A DNA stretch of 64,000 nt from Pseudomonas persica (GCF_900291015.1 NZ_OLKL01000040.1:1-64000), one strand, 5' to 3'; positions 53,343-62,549 are shown, counted from the first letter of the stretch. Program-made: numbers and translations. Notes: generated by a model from the sequence alone, not told the origin.

Positions 53343-54668
53343 CTATTTTTCACCACACATTACCGGCATAGGCTCCGCCGCAAACGCCAATGGCTCGCGA
53401 CGCCCGAAATACAAGGCTGTCAGCAGCCCCACGGTACCCATGACCAGACAAAAGCCGACACACACCCACGGGCTCCATGGCATCAGCGCAATCAGCGCCA
53501 GCGGCGTGGTGCTGGCCCACAGCGCGTAGGCCACGTTGTAGGTGAAGGAAATGCCCGACACGCGGATCTCGGCCGGGAACAGCCCGACCATCACCGACGG
53601 CACCACCCCCACCACGCCGCAGGACAGGCCCGCCAGCGCATAGCCCAGCCAGGTCATGCCCCACTGCCCCACCAGGCTGGCATACAACGCGCCGATGCCC
53701 AATGGCAGCAGCAGGCTGTAGAACATCAGCGCGCGCCAGGCGCCTACGCGGTCGACCAGCAGCCCGGCCAGCACACAGCCGATGTTGAGGAAGACGATGC
53801 CCACGCTGCTCAGGGCAAAGGTGTGCCCGGCACTCATGCCGAAGCGCTGCTGCATCACTGTCGGGGTAATCACCACCAGCACCACCACGGCAGAAGTCAG
53901 CACACAGGTCAGCAGCGCCGCCGGGATCAACGCCCGGCGGTGCTCGCCCAGCACCCGCCGCAGCGGGAAGCTCACCGGCTGCTGCTGGCGTGCGCGCAGG
54001 GCGAGGAACACCGGTGTTTCGCTGAGCCAACGACGCAACCACACGCCAATCACGCCGAATATCCCGCCGAGCAGGAACGGGTAGCGCCAGGCGTAGTCGA
54101 GGATTTCCTGCGGGGTGAACAGCTGTGCCAGCAACGTCGCGGTCAGCGCCCCCAGCAAGTAGCCGAAGGTCAGCCCGGCCTGCAGGAAGCCCAGGGCGTA
54201 GCCGCGACGCCCGGCGGGTGCGTGCTCGGCGACGAAGGTCCAGGCACTCGGCACCTCGCCACCCACCGCCGCGCCCTGCAGGATGCGCAGGGCCAGCAGG
54301 ATCAGCGGCGCCGCATAGCCGATGTCGGCGTAGGTCGGCATTACCCCGATCAACAGGCACGGCAGGGCCATCATCAGGATGCTCAGGCTGAACACCCGCT
54401 TGCGTCCGAGGTGGTCGGCGAAGTGTGCCATCAGGATGCCACCCAGCGGCCGCGCCAGGTAGCCGGTGACGAAGATTCCGAAGCTTTGCAGCAGGCGCAG
54501 CCATTCGGGCATCTCGGGCGGGAAGAACAGCTGGCTGAGGGTCAGCGCAAAGAACACGAAAATGATGAAATCGTAGATTTCCAGCGCGCCGCCCAACGCC
54601 GCCAGGCCCAGGGTCCGGTGATCACCGCGGCTGAACCGGGGCGGGCGAACGGTATCGATGGCAGTCAT
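53343..54668 (-). CDS. MFS transporter, metabolite:H+ symporter type
   Basis: A 441-aa, 12-TM carrier of the MHS branch of the major facilitator superfamily: RPLGGILMAHFADHLGRKRVF loop and GGEVPSAWTFVAEHAP. Likely takes up an organic acid or amine; substrate not inferable. Confidence 0.9.
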   Translation of the reverse strand: MTAIDTVRPPRFSRGDHRTLGLAALGGALEIYDFIIFVFFALTLSQLFFPPEMPEWLRLLQSFGIFVTGYLARPLGGILMAHFADHLGRKRVFSLSILMMALPCLLIGVMPTYADIGYAAPLILLALRILQGAAVGGEVPSAWTFVAEHAPAGRRGYALGFLQAGLTFGYLLGALTATLLAQLFTPQEILDYAWRYPFLLGGIFGVIGVWLRRWLSETPVFLALRARQQQPVSFPLRRVLGEHRRALIPAALLTCVLTSAVVVLVVITPTVMQQRFGMSAGHTFALSSVGIVFLNIGCVLAGLLVDRVGAWRALMFYSLLLPLGIGALYASLVGQWGMTWLGYALAGLSCGVVGVVPSVMVGLFPAEIRVSGISFTYNVAYALWASTTPLALIALMPWSPWVCVGFCLVMGTVGLLTALYFGRREPLAFAAEPMPVMCGEK

Positions 54669-54740
54669 GGCAGGGTCCGCAAATCGGCAAAGGGCAAAAG
54701 GATAGCAAATAGCTGACCCCGTGCCCCACCCGCTGCGGCT

Positions 54741-55220
54741 TTAGCGGTTGAACACTGTGTGCGCGAAATTGGCCCGCGGCCGTGGCCGCGCCGAAGTAGC
54801 CGGCACGGTACCCGGCAGCGACAGCTTGCCGACCAGCAGCGGCGTATCGATGATCGCCATGAATGCCTCCAGCGCCTCGTTATCGGGCACCTGAGGCAGG
54901 CTCAGGCTGACGGCCTGGCGCTCGTTCTGCGGCACCGAGGGCACTTTCAACTGGGTAGAGTGATAAAGCAGGGCGTGCTGGATCTGTGTGCTGACGCGGC
55001 AGAAACGCACCAGGTCGACCCCGGCATGGCTGGCCAGTTCGATGTTGCCCAACAGCAGGTGGAAAGGCTGCAAGGCACACAGCACCAAGCGCTGCAGTTC
55101 CTCGAAGCTGTCCACTGGTGCTATCCGGTAGTAGCCCAGGCCATTGAGCAGCCGCTCCAGCTGCAGGCGCTGGCACGGATGTGCGTCGGCGATGAGGATG
55201 CGCAGGGTCTTGTTGGCCAT
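54741..55220 (-). CDS. Degenerate receiver-domain protein
   Basis: A 159-aa protein whose N-terminal ~120 residues follow the response-regulator receiver fold (LRILIADAHPCQRLQLERLL). The phospho-acceptor position is N59 (LLLGNIELASHAG) and only one of the two N-terminal acidic residues (D12) remains. There is no output domain; the tail is Pro/Arg-rich. Probably a phosphorylation-independent partner. It is 168 bp downstream of the ECF sigma gene. Confidence 0.7.
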   Translation of the reverse strand: MANKTLRILIADAHPCQRLQLERLLNGLGYYRIAPVDSFEELQRLVLCALQPFHLLLGNIELASHAGVDLVRFCRVSTQIQHALLYHSTQLKVPSVPQNERQAVSLSLPQVPDNEALEAFMAIIDTPLLVGKLSLPGTVPATSARPRPRANFAHTVFNR

Positions 55221-55388
55221 GGTCGGACCTGGGCAGTTGGGTAATGGGTACGCTCCATGACCATACTGCGCCAGTAACGGCTGCTGCCAAGGTTATGCCT
55301 GACAGGGGTCTTCTTTGATAGAAGTCGGGAAAGCTGCGGAAATCAAGTGATTGACTGACGGAATTTGCATTTGCCTTTAACCCGGCAA

Positions 55389-55865
55389 TCAGGACTCCCA
55401 CTCGCGCATGCGCACCCGGCAGTGCTTCATGGCATTGACGATGTGCTTTTCCACCAGGCTGCGGGAAATGCCCAGGTGCTTGGCGATCTGCTGGTGTGAC
55501 AGGCCATCGAGCTTGCGCAGCAGGAAGCAGTCGCGGCAGACCTTGCTCAGCTCACCCAGGGCACGCTGCATCAGCGCCAGACGCTGGTCGAGCTGCATGT
55601 CGTGGGTCGGTGCCGGGGTGTGCCAGCGCTCGTCGCTGTCCAGCACCTCCAGCGGCTCGGCCTGGCGCACCTGGTGCCGCCGGTGGCGGTCGACCACCAG
55701 GTTGAGCGCGGTGCGGTAAAGGAATGCCCGCGGGTGCTCGATGCGCTCGGTGCCGGTGCGCTCCAGCACCCGCAGGTAGGCATCGTGCGCCACGTCTTCG
55801 GCGGCCTGACGATTGCCCAGACGCGCGGAAAGGAAGCCCACCAGTTCGCGATAGTAATGTTCCAC
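55389..55865 (-). CDS. ECF (FecI-type) RNA polymerase sigma factor
   Basis: A 158-aa ECF sigma factor with region 2 (ARLGNRQAAEDVAHDAYLRVLER...HPRAFLYRTALNLVVDRHRR) and region 4 (LPRKLDG-like LLRKLDGLSHQQIAKHLGISRSLVEKHI). The start is a GTG, the only in-frame candidate after an upstream TAG. No FecR-type anti-sigma gene is adjacent. The promoter carries a Fur box, so it should be iron-regulated. Too short and divergent to call PvdS. Confidence 0.93.
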   Translation of the reverse strand: MEHYYRELVGFLSARLGNRQAAEDVAHDAYLRVLERTGTERIEHPRAFLYRTALNLVVDRHRRHQVRQAEPLEVLDSDERWHTPAPTHDMQLDQRLALMQRALGELSKVCRDCFLLRKLDGLSHQQIAKHLGISRSLVEKHIVNAMKHCRVRMREWES

Positions 55866-55948
55866 GACGTTACCTGAGATCGTCCTGCCAGCCTATGCCA
55901 GAAAGCCCTTTCAGGCAGCAACGCGGGACCGAGTGATGTCAACGTGCG

Positions 55949-55977
55949 ATCTTACAAATTATAATTATTCTCAGCAA
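55949..55977 (-). promoter_or_regulatory. Promoter of the ECF sigma gene with Fur box in the spacer
   Basis: On minus: -35 TTGCTG (55972-55977), 17-bp spacer, -10 TAAGAT (55949-55954). The Fur-type sequence TGAGAATAATTATAA (55959-55973) matches 12 of 14 defined positions of TGATAATNATTATCA and fills the spacer, as expected for iron-dependent repression. Confidence 0.8.
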
Positions 55978-56001
55978 CAAGGGTATTGCTGTCGCGGTTC
56001 A

Positions 56002-56051
56002 GCGCCGGTGAGATCGAGCGCCGCCCGCGCGGCGCTCGATCTCACCGGCGC
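56002..56051. repeat. Perfect 23-bp inverted repeat, 4-base loop
   Basis: The left arm (56002-56024, starting GCGCCGGTGAGATCGAGC) is exactly complementary to the right arm (56029-56051), with loop CCGC. No T tract follows. It lies between the sigma gene promoter and the pvdR promoter. It may be a copy of a dispersed P. putida repeat or a bidirectional block. Confidence 0.9.
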
Positions 56052-56097
56052 CACATCTCTGTCGCCACACACCTGTCAGCCCCCACACAACATCCGC

Positions 56098-56121
56098 TAA
56101 ATCCCCTCGTGCCGCTTTCGT
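56098..56121 (+). promoter_or_regulatory. Iron-starvation (PvdS-type) promoter of pvdRT-opmQ
   Basis: TAAAT (56098-56102), 16 bases, CGT (56119-56121), an exact match to the IS box read by PvdS-type sigma factors, 31 bases before the pvdR ATG. Confidence 0.85.
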
Positions 56122-56152
56122 CTATCTGGCACCCCCTCGGCTGGAAGTCTGC

Positions 56153-57325
56153 ATGAGACCTTTAACCAACACCCGGCGCCGGGTCCTGCTCACCGGCCTG
56201 GGCCTGCTCGGCCTGGGCAGCCTGCTGGCCTGGAAGGCCCTGCCCTACGGCGCACAGCCGCTCAGCACGGTCAGCGTGACCCGCGCCGACATCGAAAGCA
56301 GCGTCACCGCACTGGGCACCCTGCAACCACGGCGCTATGTAGACGTCGGTGCCCAGGCGTCCGGGCAGATCCACACCCTGCACGTCGAGGTCGGCGACAC
56401 GGTGCGCAAAGGCCAGCTGCTGGTCGAGATCGACCCGTCGACCCAGCAGGCCCGGCTGGATGCCGGCCGCTATTCGATCGACAACCTCAAGGCCCAGTTG
56501 GCCGAACAACGCGCGCAGTTCCAACTGGCCCGGCAGCAGCTCAAACGCCAACGCGACCTGGCCGCCGCCGGCGCCACCCGCGACGAGGACGTGCAAACAG
56601 CCACCGCGCAGTTGAAGGTCACCCAGGCGCGCATCGACATGTTCCAGGCGCAGATCCGCCAGGCCCAGGCCAACCTGCGCAGCGACGAGGCCGAGTTGGG
56701 CTACACACGCATCTATGCGCCGATGGACGGCACGGTGGTGGCGGTGGATGCCCGTGAGGGGCAAACCCTCAATGCCCAGCAGCAAACCCCGCTGATCCTG
56801 CGCATCGCCAAGCTCTCGCCGATGACCGTGTGGGCCCAGGTGTCGGAGGCCGACATCGGCAAGGTCACCCCGGGCATGACCGCCTACTTCACTACCCTGG
56901 CCGGCGGCAAGCGCCGCTGGACCAGCACCGTACGGCAAGTGCTGCCGATTCCGCCGAAGCCGCTGGAGCAGGCCAGCCAGGGCGGCGGTAGCCCGGCCAG
57001 CGTCAGTAATGGCAGTGCCGGCAGCCAGGTGGTGCAGTACAGCGTGCTGCTGGATGTCGACAACCCGGACGGCGCGCTGATGGCCGAGATGACCACACAG
57101 GTGTTCTTCGTCGCGGGCAAAGCCAGCCAGGTATTGACCGTACCACTGGCCGCGCTGGACGACGGCGATGGCCGGCGCCTGGCGCATGTGCTGACCCGCG
57201 ACGGCAAGGTCGAACAGCGCCAGGTGCACACCGGCCTCAGCGACCGCCTGCGGGTGCAGGTGCTGGACGGCCTCAACGAAGGCGAACGCCTGGTGATCGG
57301 CGCCCCTGGCGTCAGTGGAGGTTGA
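56153..57325 (+). CDS. pvdR: PvdR, periplasmic adaptor of the pyoverdine efflux pump
   Basis: MacA-like membrane fusion protein of 390 aa: N-terminal anchor (about 8-27), barrel-sandwich hybrid domain (LQPRRYVDVGAQASGQI), alpha-helical hairpin (about 95-185) and beta-barrel (YTRIYAPMDGTVV). It bridges PvdT and OpmQ to export or recycle pyoverdine. Immediately followed by pvdT. Confidence 0.93.
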   Translation: MRPLTNTRRRVLLTGLGLLGLGSLLAWKALPYGAQPLSTVSVTRADIESSVTALGTLQPRRYVDVGAQASGQIHTLHVEVGDTVRKGQLLVEIDPSTQQARLDAGRYSIDNLKAQLAEQRAQFQLARQQLKRQRDLAAAGATRDEDVQTATAQLKVTQARIDMFQAQIRQAQANLRSDEAELGYTRIYAPMDGTVVAVDAREGQTLNAQQQTPLILRIAKLSPMTVWAQVSEADIGKVTPGMTAYFTTLAGGKRRWTSTVRQVLPIPPKPLEQASQGGGSPASVSNGSAGSQVVQYSVLLDVDNPDGALMAEMTTQVFFVAGKASQVLTVPLAALDDGDGRRLAHVLTRDGKVEQRQVHTGLSDRLRVQVLDGLNEGERLVIGAPGVSGG

Positions 57326-59290
57326 ATGAGCACACCCCTGATCGAGCTGGTCGACATCCGTAAATCCTACGGCGGCGTCGAAACGCCCAAGGTCGATATC
57401 CTCCATGGCATCAACCTGTGCATCCATCCTGGTGAGTTCGTCGCCATCGTCGGCGCCTCCGGCTCCGGCAAGTCGACCTTGATGAATATCCTCGGCTGCC
57501 TCGACCGCCCCACTTCCGGCAGCTACCGCTTCGCCGGCAAGGATGTGGCCGAGCTGGGCAGCGACGAGTTGGCCTGGTTGCGCCGCGAGGCGTTTGGCTT
57601 CGTGTTCCAGGGCTACCACCTGATCCCCTCGGGCTCGGCCCAGGAAAACGTCGAAATGCCGGCCATCTATGCCGGCATCGCCGCCAGCGCACGCCACGCC
57701 CGCGCCAGCGCCCTGCTCGGCCGCCTGGGCCTGGCCAGCCGCACCGGCAACCGCCCGCACCAGTTGTCCGGTGGCCAGCAGCAACGGGTGTCGATTGCCC
57801 GGGCCTTGATGAACGGTGGCCATATCATCCTCGCCGACGAACCTACCGGCGCCCTCGACAGCCACAGCGGCAGCGAAGTGATGGCGTTGCTCGACGAGTT
57901 GGCCAGCCAGGGCCACGTGATCATCCTGATCACCCACGACCGCAACGTCGCGGCGCGGGCGCAGCGGGTGATCGAAATGCGTGACGGCCTGATCATCAGC
58001 GATTCGGCCGCCGAAAAGCCGACGGTCGACAACGGCCGAGGGCTGCAGGCCGACCAGCTGCGCCAACGCCTGGACCATGGTGCGACCTTGCACGGGGCGT
58101 GGAAAGGCGAACTGCTCGAAGCCCTGCAGGCGGCCTGGCGGGTGATGTGGGTCAACCGCTTCCGCACCGCCCTGACCCTGCTGGGCATCGTCATTGGCGT
58201 GGCCTCGGTGGTGGTGATGCTGGCCGTGGGCGAAGGCAGCAAGCGCCAGGTCATGGCGCAGATGGCCGCCTTCGGCTCGAACATCCTCTACCTCAACGGC
58301 AAGCCGGCGAGCCTGGGCGAACAGGCCGGCACCATCACCCTCGACGATGTCGCCGCCATCGGCCAACTGCCGCAGGTCAAGCACGTGATGCCGGTGATCG
58401 GCGAAAAGCTGATGGTGCGCCACGGCAACAACAGCCAGCGGTTCTATGTGGGCGGCAACAACACCCGGTTCCCCGAGATTTTCAACTGGCCGGCGGTGGC
58501 AGGCAGCTTCTACACCGATGCCGATGAAGCCAACGCTGCAGCGGTGGCGGTGATCGGCCAGAAAGTGCGGGAAAAGATGCTCGACCCTGGGCGCGACCCT
58601 CTGGGGCAGTACCTGCTGATTGGCAATGTGCCGTTCCAGGTGGTCGGTATCCTGGCCGGCAAGGGCGCCAGCTCTGGCGACCAGGACAGCGACGGGCGCA
58701 TCGTGGTGCCCTACTCCGCCGCAGCCATCCGTCTGTTTGGCCAGCGCGACCCGGACTACATCGCCGTTGCCGCCCTCGACTCCACACGGGTCAACCAGGC
58801 CGAAGCGGCCATCGACAAGCTGCTGCGCCAGCGCCACAACGGCCGCCAGGACTTCGAGCTGACCAATGACGCGGCACTGATCCAGGCCGAAGCGCGCACA
58901 CAGAACAGCCTGTCGCTGATGCTGGGGGCGATCGCCGCAATCTCGCTGCTGGTGGGCGGCATCGGCGTGATGAACATCATGTTGATGACCGTACGCGAGC
59001 GTACCCGTGAAATCGGCATCCGCATGGCCACCGGCGCCCGCCAGCGCGACATCCTGCGGCAATTTCTCAGCGAGGCAGTGATGCTGTCGATGGTCGGCGG
59101 CCTGGCCGGCATCGCCCTGGCTTTGGCCATCGGTGGCGGCCTGATGCTGGCCGAAGTGGCGGTGGCCTTTGCCCTGCCCGCCATGCTCGGCGCCTTCGCC
59201 TGCGCCGTCGTTACCGGCATCGTGTTCGGCTTCATGCCAGCGCGCAAGGCCGCCCGCCTCGACCCGGTCAAAGCCCTTACCAGCGAATAA
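57326..59290 (+). CDS. pvdT: PvdT, MacB-type ABC permease/ATPase
   Basis: A 654-aa MacB-like protein: an N-terminal ATPase with Walker A GASGSGKST, LSGGQQQRVSIARAL and LADEPTGALD, then TM1, a large periplasmic domain (about 310-525) and three C-terminal TM segments. Powers pyoverdine export. The ATG abuts the pvdR TGA, with GGAGG just upstream. Confidence 0.94.
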   Translation: MSTPLIELVDIRKSYGGVETPKVDILHGINLCIHPGEFVAIVGASGSGKSTLMNILGCLDRPTSGSYRFAGKDVAELGSDELAWLRREAFGFVFQGYHLIPSGSAQENVEMPAIYAGIAASARHARASALLGRLGLASRTGNRPHQLSGGQQQRVSIARALMNGGHIILADEPTGALDSHSGSEVMALLDELASQGHVIILITHDRNVAARAQRVIEMRDGLIISDSAAEKPTVDNGRGLQADQLRQRLDHGATLHGAWKGELLEALQAAWRVMWVNRFRTALTLLGIVIGVASVVVMLAVGEGSKRQVMAQMAAFGSNILYLNGKPASLGEQAGTITLDDVAAIGQLPQVKHVMPVIGEKLMVRHGNNSQRFYVGGNNTRFPEIFNWPAVAGSFYTDADEANAAAVAVIGQKVREKMLDPGRDPLGQYLLIGNVPFQVVGILAGKGASSGDQDSDGRIVVPYSAAAIRLFGQRDPDYIAVAALDSTRVNQAEAAIDKLLRQRHNGRQDFELTNDAALIQAEARTQNSLSLMLGAIAAISLLVGGIGVMNIMLMTVRERTREIGIRMATGARQRDILRQFLSEAVMLSMVGGLAGIALALAIGGGLMLAEVAVAFALPAMLGAFACAVVTGIVFGFMPARKAARLDPVKALTSE

Positions 59291-59293
59291 CCC

Positions 59294-60697
59294 ATGACTC
59301 TGCCTAGCCGCATCAGCCTGTTGACCTTCTGCGTATGCCTCGCCGCCTGCAGCACGCCGCCCATACCCGCCAGCGGCATCGCCACGCCACCCGCCTGGCA
59401 AGGCGAGGCCGCAACACCCTCGGCACAACTGCCAACGGCACAGTGGTGGCAAGCCTTCGCCAGCAGCGAGCTCGACCGCCTGGTGCAACACGCCCTGCAC
59501 AATGCCCATGACCTGGCTGCCGCCACGGCGCGGGTGCGCCAGGCCCAGGCCCGCGCGGTCATCGCCGGCGCGCCGCTGCTGCCGGAGCTGAAGCTGGGCC
59601 TGGACGGCAGCCGCCAACGCCTGCTGCACGGTGACGGCAACGACCAGCTGGACGTCAGCCGCAACGAGCCGACCAGCACCTCGTTCGACATGCAGCTCAG
59701 CGCCAGCTACGAAATCGACTTCTGGGGCGGCCTGCGGGCGACCCGCGACAGCGCCCTGCGCAGCCTGGATGCCAGCCGCTTCGACCGCCAGACCGTGGCG
59801 CTGACCCTGGTCAGTGCGGTGGCCGACAGTTACCTGCAGGGCCTGGCCCTGCAGGAACAGCTGCGCATTGCCCGCCTCAACCTGCGCAATGCCCAGGACG
59901 TGCTGGGCCTGGTCGAGGCACGCCAGCGCAGCGGTTCCGCCACGCAGCTGGAACTGGCCCAGCAGCGCAGCCTGGTGGCCGCGCAGCAACGTCAGCTGCC
60001 GTTACTGGAACAGAAGTGGCAGGACAGCCGGGTCACCCTGGCGACCCTGCTGGGCGAGCCGGTGCAGGCGCTACCCGCCAGCCAGGAAGCGATCATCACC
60101 CTGCAATGGCCCGCCATTGGCAGCGGCGTACCCAGCGAACTGCTCACCCGCCGCCCGGACATTGCCGCAGCGGAAGCACGCCTGGCCGCCGCCAGCGCCA
60201 ACGTGCAGGTCGCCCGCGCCGCCATGCTGCCCAAGCTCACCCTCGGGGCCAGCCTGGGGGCTGGCGCCAATAGCTTTGCCCATTTGTTCGACAGCGCCTA
60301 CTACACCCTCACCAGCGGCCTGGTCGCGCCGATCTTCAACAACGGCAGGCTGCGCGCCGCGCGTGAACTGGCCGAGGCTGAACAGGCAGAGTTGCTGGAG
60401 ACCTACCGCAGCAGCATCCTGGCCGGGTTTGCCGATGTCGAGAAAGCGCTCAATGCGATCCAGGGCGTGGACCGCCAGCGACAGTGGCAGGATGAAGAAG
60501 TGGCGCAGGCGCGGCTGGCGTTCGACCTGGCGCAGCAACGGTATGGCGCCGGGGCGCAGACCCTGTTGAGCGTGCTGGAGACCCAGCGCACCTTGTATGT
60601 GGCGCAGGACCAGCAGGCGCAACTGCGCCTGGCCCGGTTGCAGGGCAGTGTGGCGTTGTACAAGGCTTTGGGCGGGGGGTGGGTGGTCCGCCAGTAG
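59294..60697 (+). CDS. opmQ: OpmQ, outer-membrane efflux lipoprotein
   Basis: A 467-aa TolC/NodT-family outer-membrane channel with lipobox LAAC (Cys about residue 18) and two OEP repeats (QWWQAFASSELDRLVQHAL and RRPDIAAAEARL). Completes the PvdRT-OpmQ pump. Starts three bases after pvdT. Confidence 0.94.
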   Translation: MTLPSRISLLTFCVCLAACSTPPIPASGIATPPAWQGEAATPSAQLPTAQWWQAFASSELDRLVQHALHNAHDLAAATARVRQAQARAVIAGAPLLPELKLGLDGSRQRLLHGDGNDQLDVSRNEPTSTSFDMQLSASYEIDFWGGLRATRDSALRSLDASRFDRQTVALTLVSAVADSYLQGLALQEQLRIARLNLRNAQDVLGLVEARQRSGSATQLELAQQRSLVAAQQRQLPLLEQKWQDSRVTLATLLGEPVQALPASQEAIITLQWPAIGSGVPSELLTRRPDIAAAEARLAAASANVQVARAAMLPKLTLGASLGAGANSFAHLFDSAYYTLTSGLVAPIFNNGRLRAARELAEAEQAELLETYRSSILAGFADVEKALNAIQGVDRQRQWQDEEVAQARLAFDLAQQRYGAGAQTLLSVLETQRTLYVAQDQQAQLRLARLQGSVALYKALGGGWVVRQ

Positions 60698-60701
60698 GGT
60701 C

Positions 60702-60813
60702 GCCTGTACCGGCCCTATCGCCGGCAAGCCAGCTCCCACAGGGTCTGCGCCGGGTTCAAGACATGCGCTGTACCTGTAGGAGCTGGCTTGCCGGCGATAG
60801 GGCCAATACAGGC
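60702..60813. repeat. REP inverted pair, second sequence type
   Basis: GCCTGTACCGGCCCTATCGC and its near complement between convergent opmQ and pvdP; the only obvious shared end for both transcripts. Confidence 0.9.
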
Positions 60814-60818
60814 AGCGA

Positions 60819-62429
60819 CTAGTTCCGCACCTTCAGGTTGCGCGCATACCACGGCCGCTGCGGTACCTTGGGCCGCAGCTTGTCGAACAGGCCTTCATCG
60901 CTGTAGATGATGCGCAACGCCAGCTTCATGGTCTCCGGGTCCATCTCTACACTGCGCCCGGGCCGCAAACCCGGCACCGTCGAGCAGCCGTGGGTATCCG
61001 GCCCCAGCCACGGGTCCGCCACTTGCACCCAGCGCCCTGGCGCAAACCATGGCACGCCGTTGACCTCCAGGCGCCGTACCTCGCCCGGATGCAGCCGCTC
61101 ATGGGCATGGAACCAGTCCTCGATGCGGTCGTCGATCCAGCCATGAAAGTGCCAGAACACCGGGTTCACATGGGATGAAAACGGGTCACCGAGAAAATCG
61201 TTCTGCTCGGCGAACCAGCGTTCGGCAAAATCATCCGGCGTGCGCGCCGTCGGCACTGGCATGCCGTTGGCCGGGTCGCGCGGCACCGATGCCCAGCGCA
61301 TGTGCAGCCAGTCGTGCAGGCCCAGTTCCACCTCCGAACCGAACTGGCCCAGGGTCAAGGTGCTCAGGTACTCCGGGTCGGTATAGCGTGACTCCCAGAC
61401 CTGGAAGTTGCCATGGAAGGTGTCCGGCGTCTTGATGTCGCGCACCCACTGGGTGTATTGCGCATCACCGCTGGCCAGCCAGGTGGGCGGCAGGGCATTG
61501 CCGTCATGGTTGTCGAAGTAGCGGGCGAATCCGGCGCGGTCGCGCTCCAGCTCCGGCTGCGGCAGCGGGAAGCGCGGCCATGACGGCAAGTCCTGCAAGG
61601 CACGGGCATTGCCAAGCATGTGCCGGTGCATGAAGAAAAAGTCCTCGCCCGAGCCGTTGCGGTCCTTGTGCCGGCCCCGCGCGTCACGCTCGCGCTCACG
61701 TGGCCCAGGCTGCCAGCCCAGACCACGCAGGGCGCCCTGCTTGTCCTTGGCCAGTTTGTGCCATTTGTCCCGCGAGGCGTGCCACAGCTGGTGGAACAGC
61801 CGATGCTCCGGGGTGATCAGCCAGGCCAGCAGTTGCGGGTTCAGCGGGGTACGCTCGCGCGCCTCGGGAAAGGTGTGCTTCAAGGCCAGGAAGTGGTTAT
61901 CCTCCACCGGCAATGTCAGCGCGCAATCCAGGCGCGCAATGCGCCCGTTGAGGGTCGCCGGCCCGGCGTTGCCGAACCGGCCCCAGACCTCATCAAGCAC
62001 GATATGGCATTCATAGCGTGCCTGTGCCGAAAACAGGCGCCAGCGCAAAGTGCCCGGTTTGTCCGCCAGAAGGTCGCCGACCACGCGGTAACGCGGCTCT
62101 TCCTGCCCACGCAGGCGCTCAGGGGTATCCAGGTAGCCGCGCAGGGCGCGCCCGCTGGCTGCCACATCCAGGAACAGCTCCAGCTCACCCGTGGGTAGAC
62201 CGTCCAGCCCTGCATCCTTGCCTTGCAGGGTCCAGCGCCAGATGCCGCGCAAAGTATCGCCCAACTGCTGCAGGCGGGTATCGGCCAGCTCGACGACGGC
62301 CTCGCCAGGGGTTTCCGGGAACTCCTCGGCGGCACGCTGGCGCTGCACATACAGCGCCCCCAGCGCACCAGGCACCACCACACCGGTGAATGCCACACTG
62401 GCGATAAAACCGCGTCGGGAAATCGTCAT
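60819..62429 (-). CDS. pvdP: PvdP, tyrosinase-like pyoverdine chromophore maturation enzyme
   Basis: A 536-aa periplasmic copper oxidase that completes the pyoverdine chromophore from ferribactin. Tat signal ISRRGFIASVAF at the N terminus; tyrosinase-type histidines include EHRLFHQLWH, FFFMHRHM and NPVFWHFHGWID. The start at MTISRRGF removes five residues and gives the normal Tat peptide. Preceded by its own IS box. Confidence 0.92.
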   Translation of the reverse strand: MTISRRGFIASVAFTGVVVPGALGALYVQRQRAAEEFPETPGEAVVELADTRLQQLGDTLRGIWRWTLQGKDAGLDGLPTGELELFLDVAASGRALRGYLDTPERLRGQEEPRYRVVGDLLADKPGTLRWRLFSAQARYECHIVLDEVWGRFGNAGPATLNGRIARLDCALTLPVEDNHFLALKHTFPEARERTPLNPQLLAWLITPEHRLFHQLWHASRDKWHKLAKDKQGALRGLGWQPGPRERERDARGRHKDRNGSGEDFFFMHRHMLGNARALQDLPSWPRFPLPQPELERDRAGFARYFDNHDGNALPPTWLASGDAQYTQWVRDIKTPDTFHGNFQVWESRYTDPEYLSTLTLGQFGSEVELGLHDWLHMRWASVPRDPANGMPVPTARTPDDFAERWFAEQNDFLGDPFSSHVNPVFWHFHGWIDDRIEDWFHAHERLHPGEVRRLEVNGVPWFAPGRWVQVADPWLGPDTHGCSTVPGLRPGRSVEMDPETMKLALRIIYSDEGLFDKLRPKVPQRPWYARNLKVRN

Positions 62430-62482
62430 TGCATACCTGTGCATTCAATGCGGCCATGGAGCACGGCCCGTCCAAGGCTAGA

Positions 62483-62506
62483 ACGTTGCACGGCAGGCGA
62501 AATTTA
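62483..62506 (-). promoter_or_regulatory. Iron-starvation (PvdS-type) promoter of pvdP
   Basis: On minus TAAAT (62502-62506), 16 bases, CGT (62483-62485): an exact IS-box match, 53 bases before the pvdP ATG. Confidence 0.85.
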
Positions 62507-62549
62507 TAGACTCAGGGTCTGCATATGGCTTGAGGCCAATGCGCTCGAG

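Noticed and set aside
55389..55865. Naming the ECF sigma factor pvdS/pfrI
   Set aside because: At 158 aa it is shorter than PvdS and its regions 2 and 4 do not resemble the PvdS sequence I recall; location alone is not enough.
56162..59989. A 1275-codon frame antisense to pvdR, pvdT and opmQ
   Set aside because: A shadow frame of high-GC genes; the plus-strand proteins have complete domain sets and an IS-box promoter.
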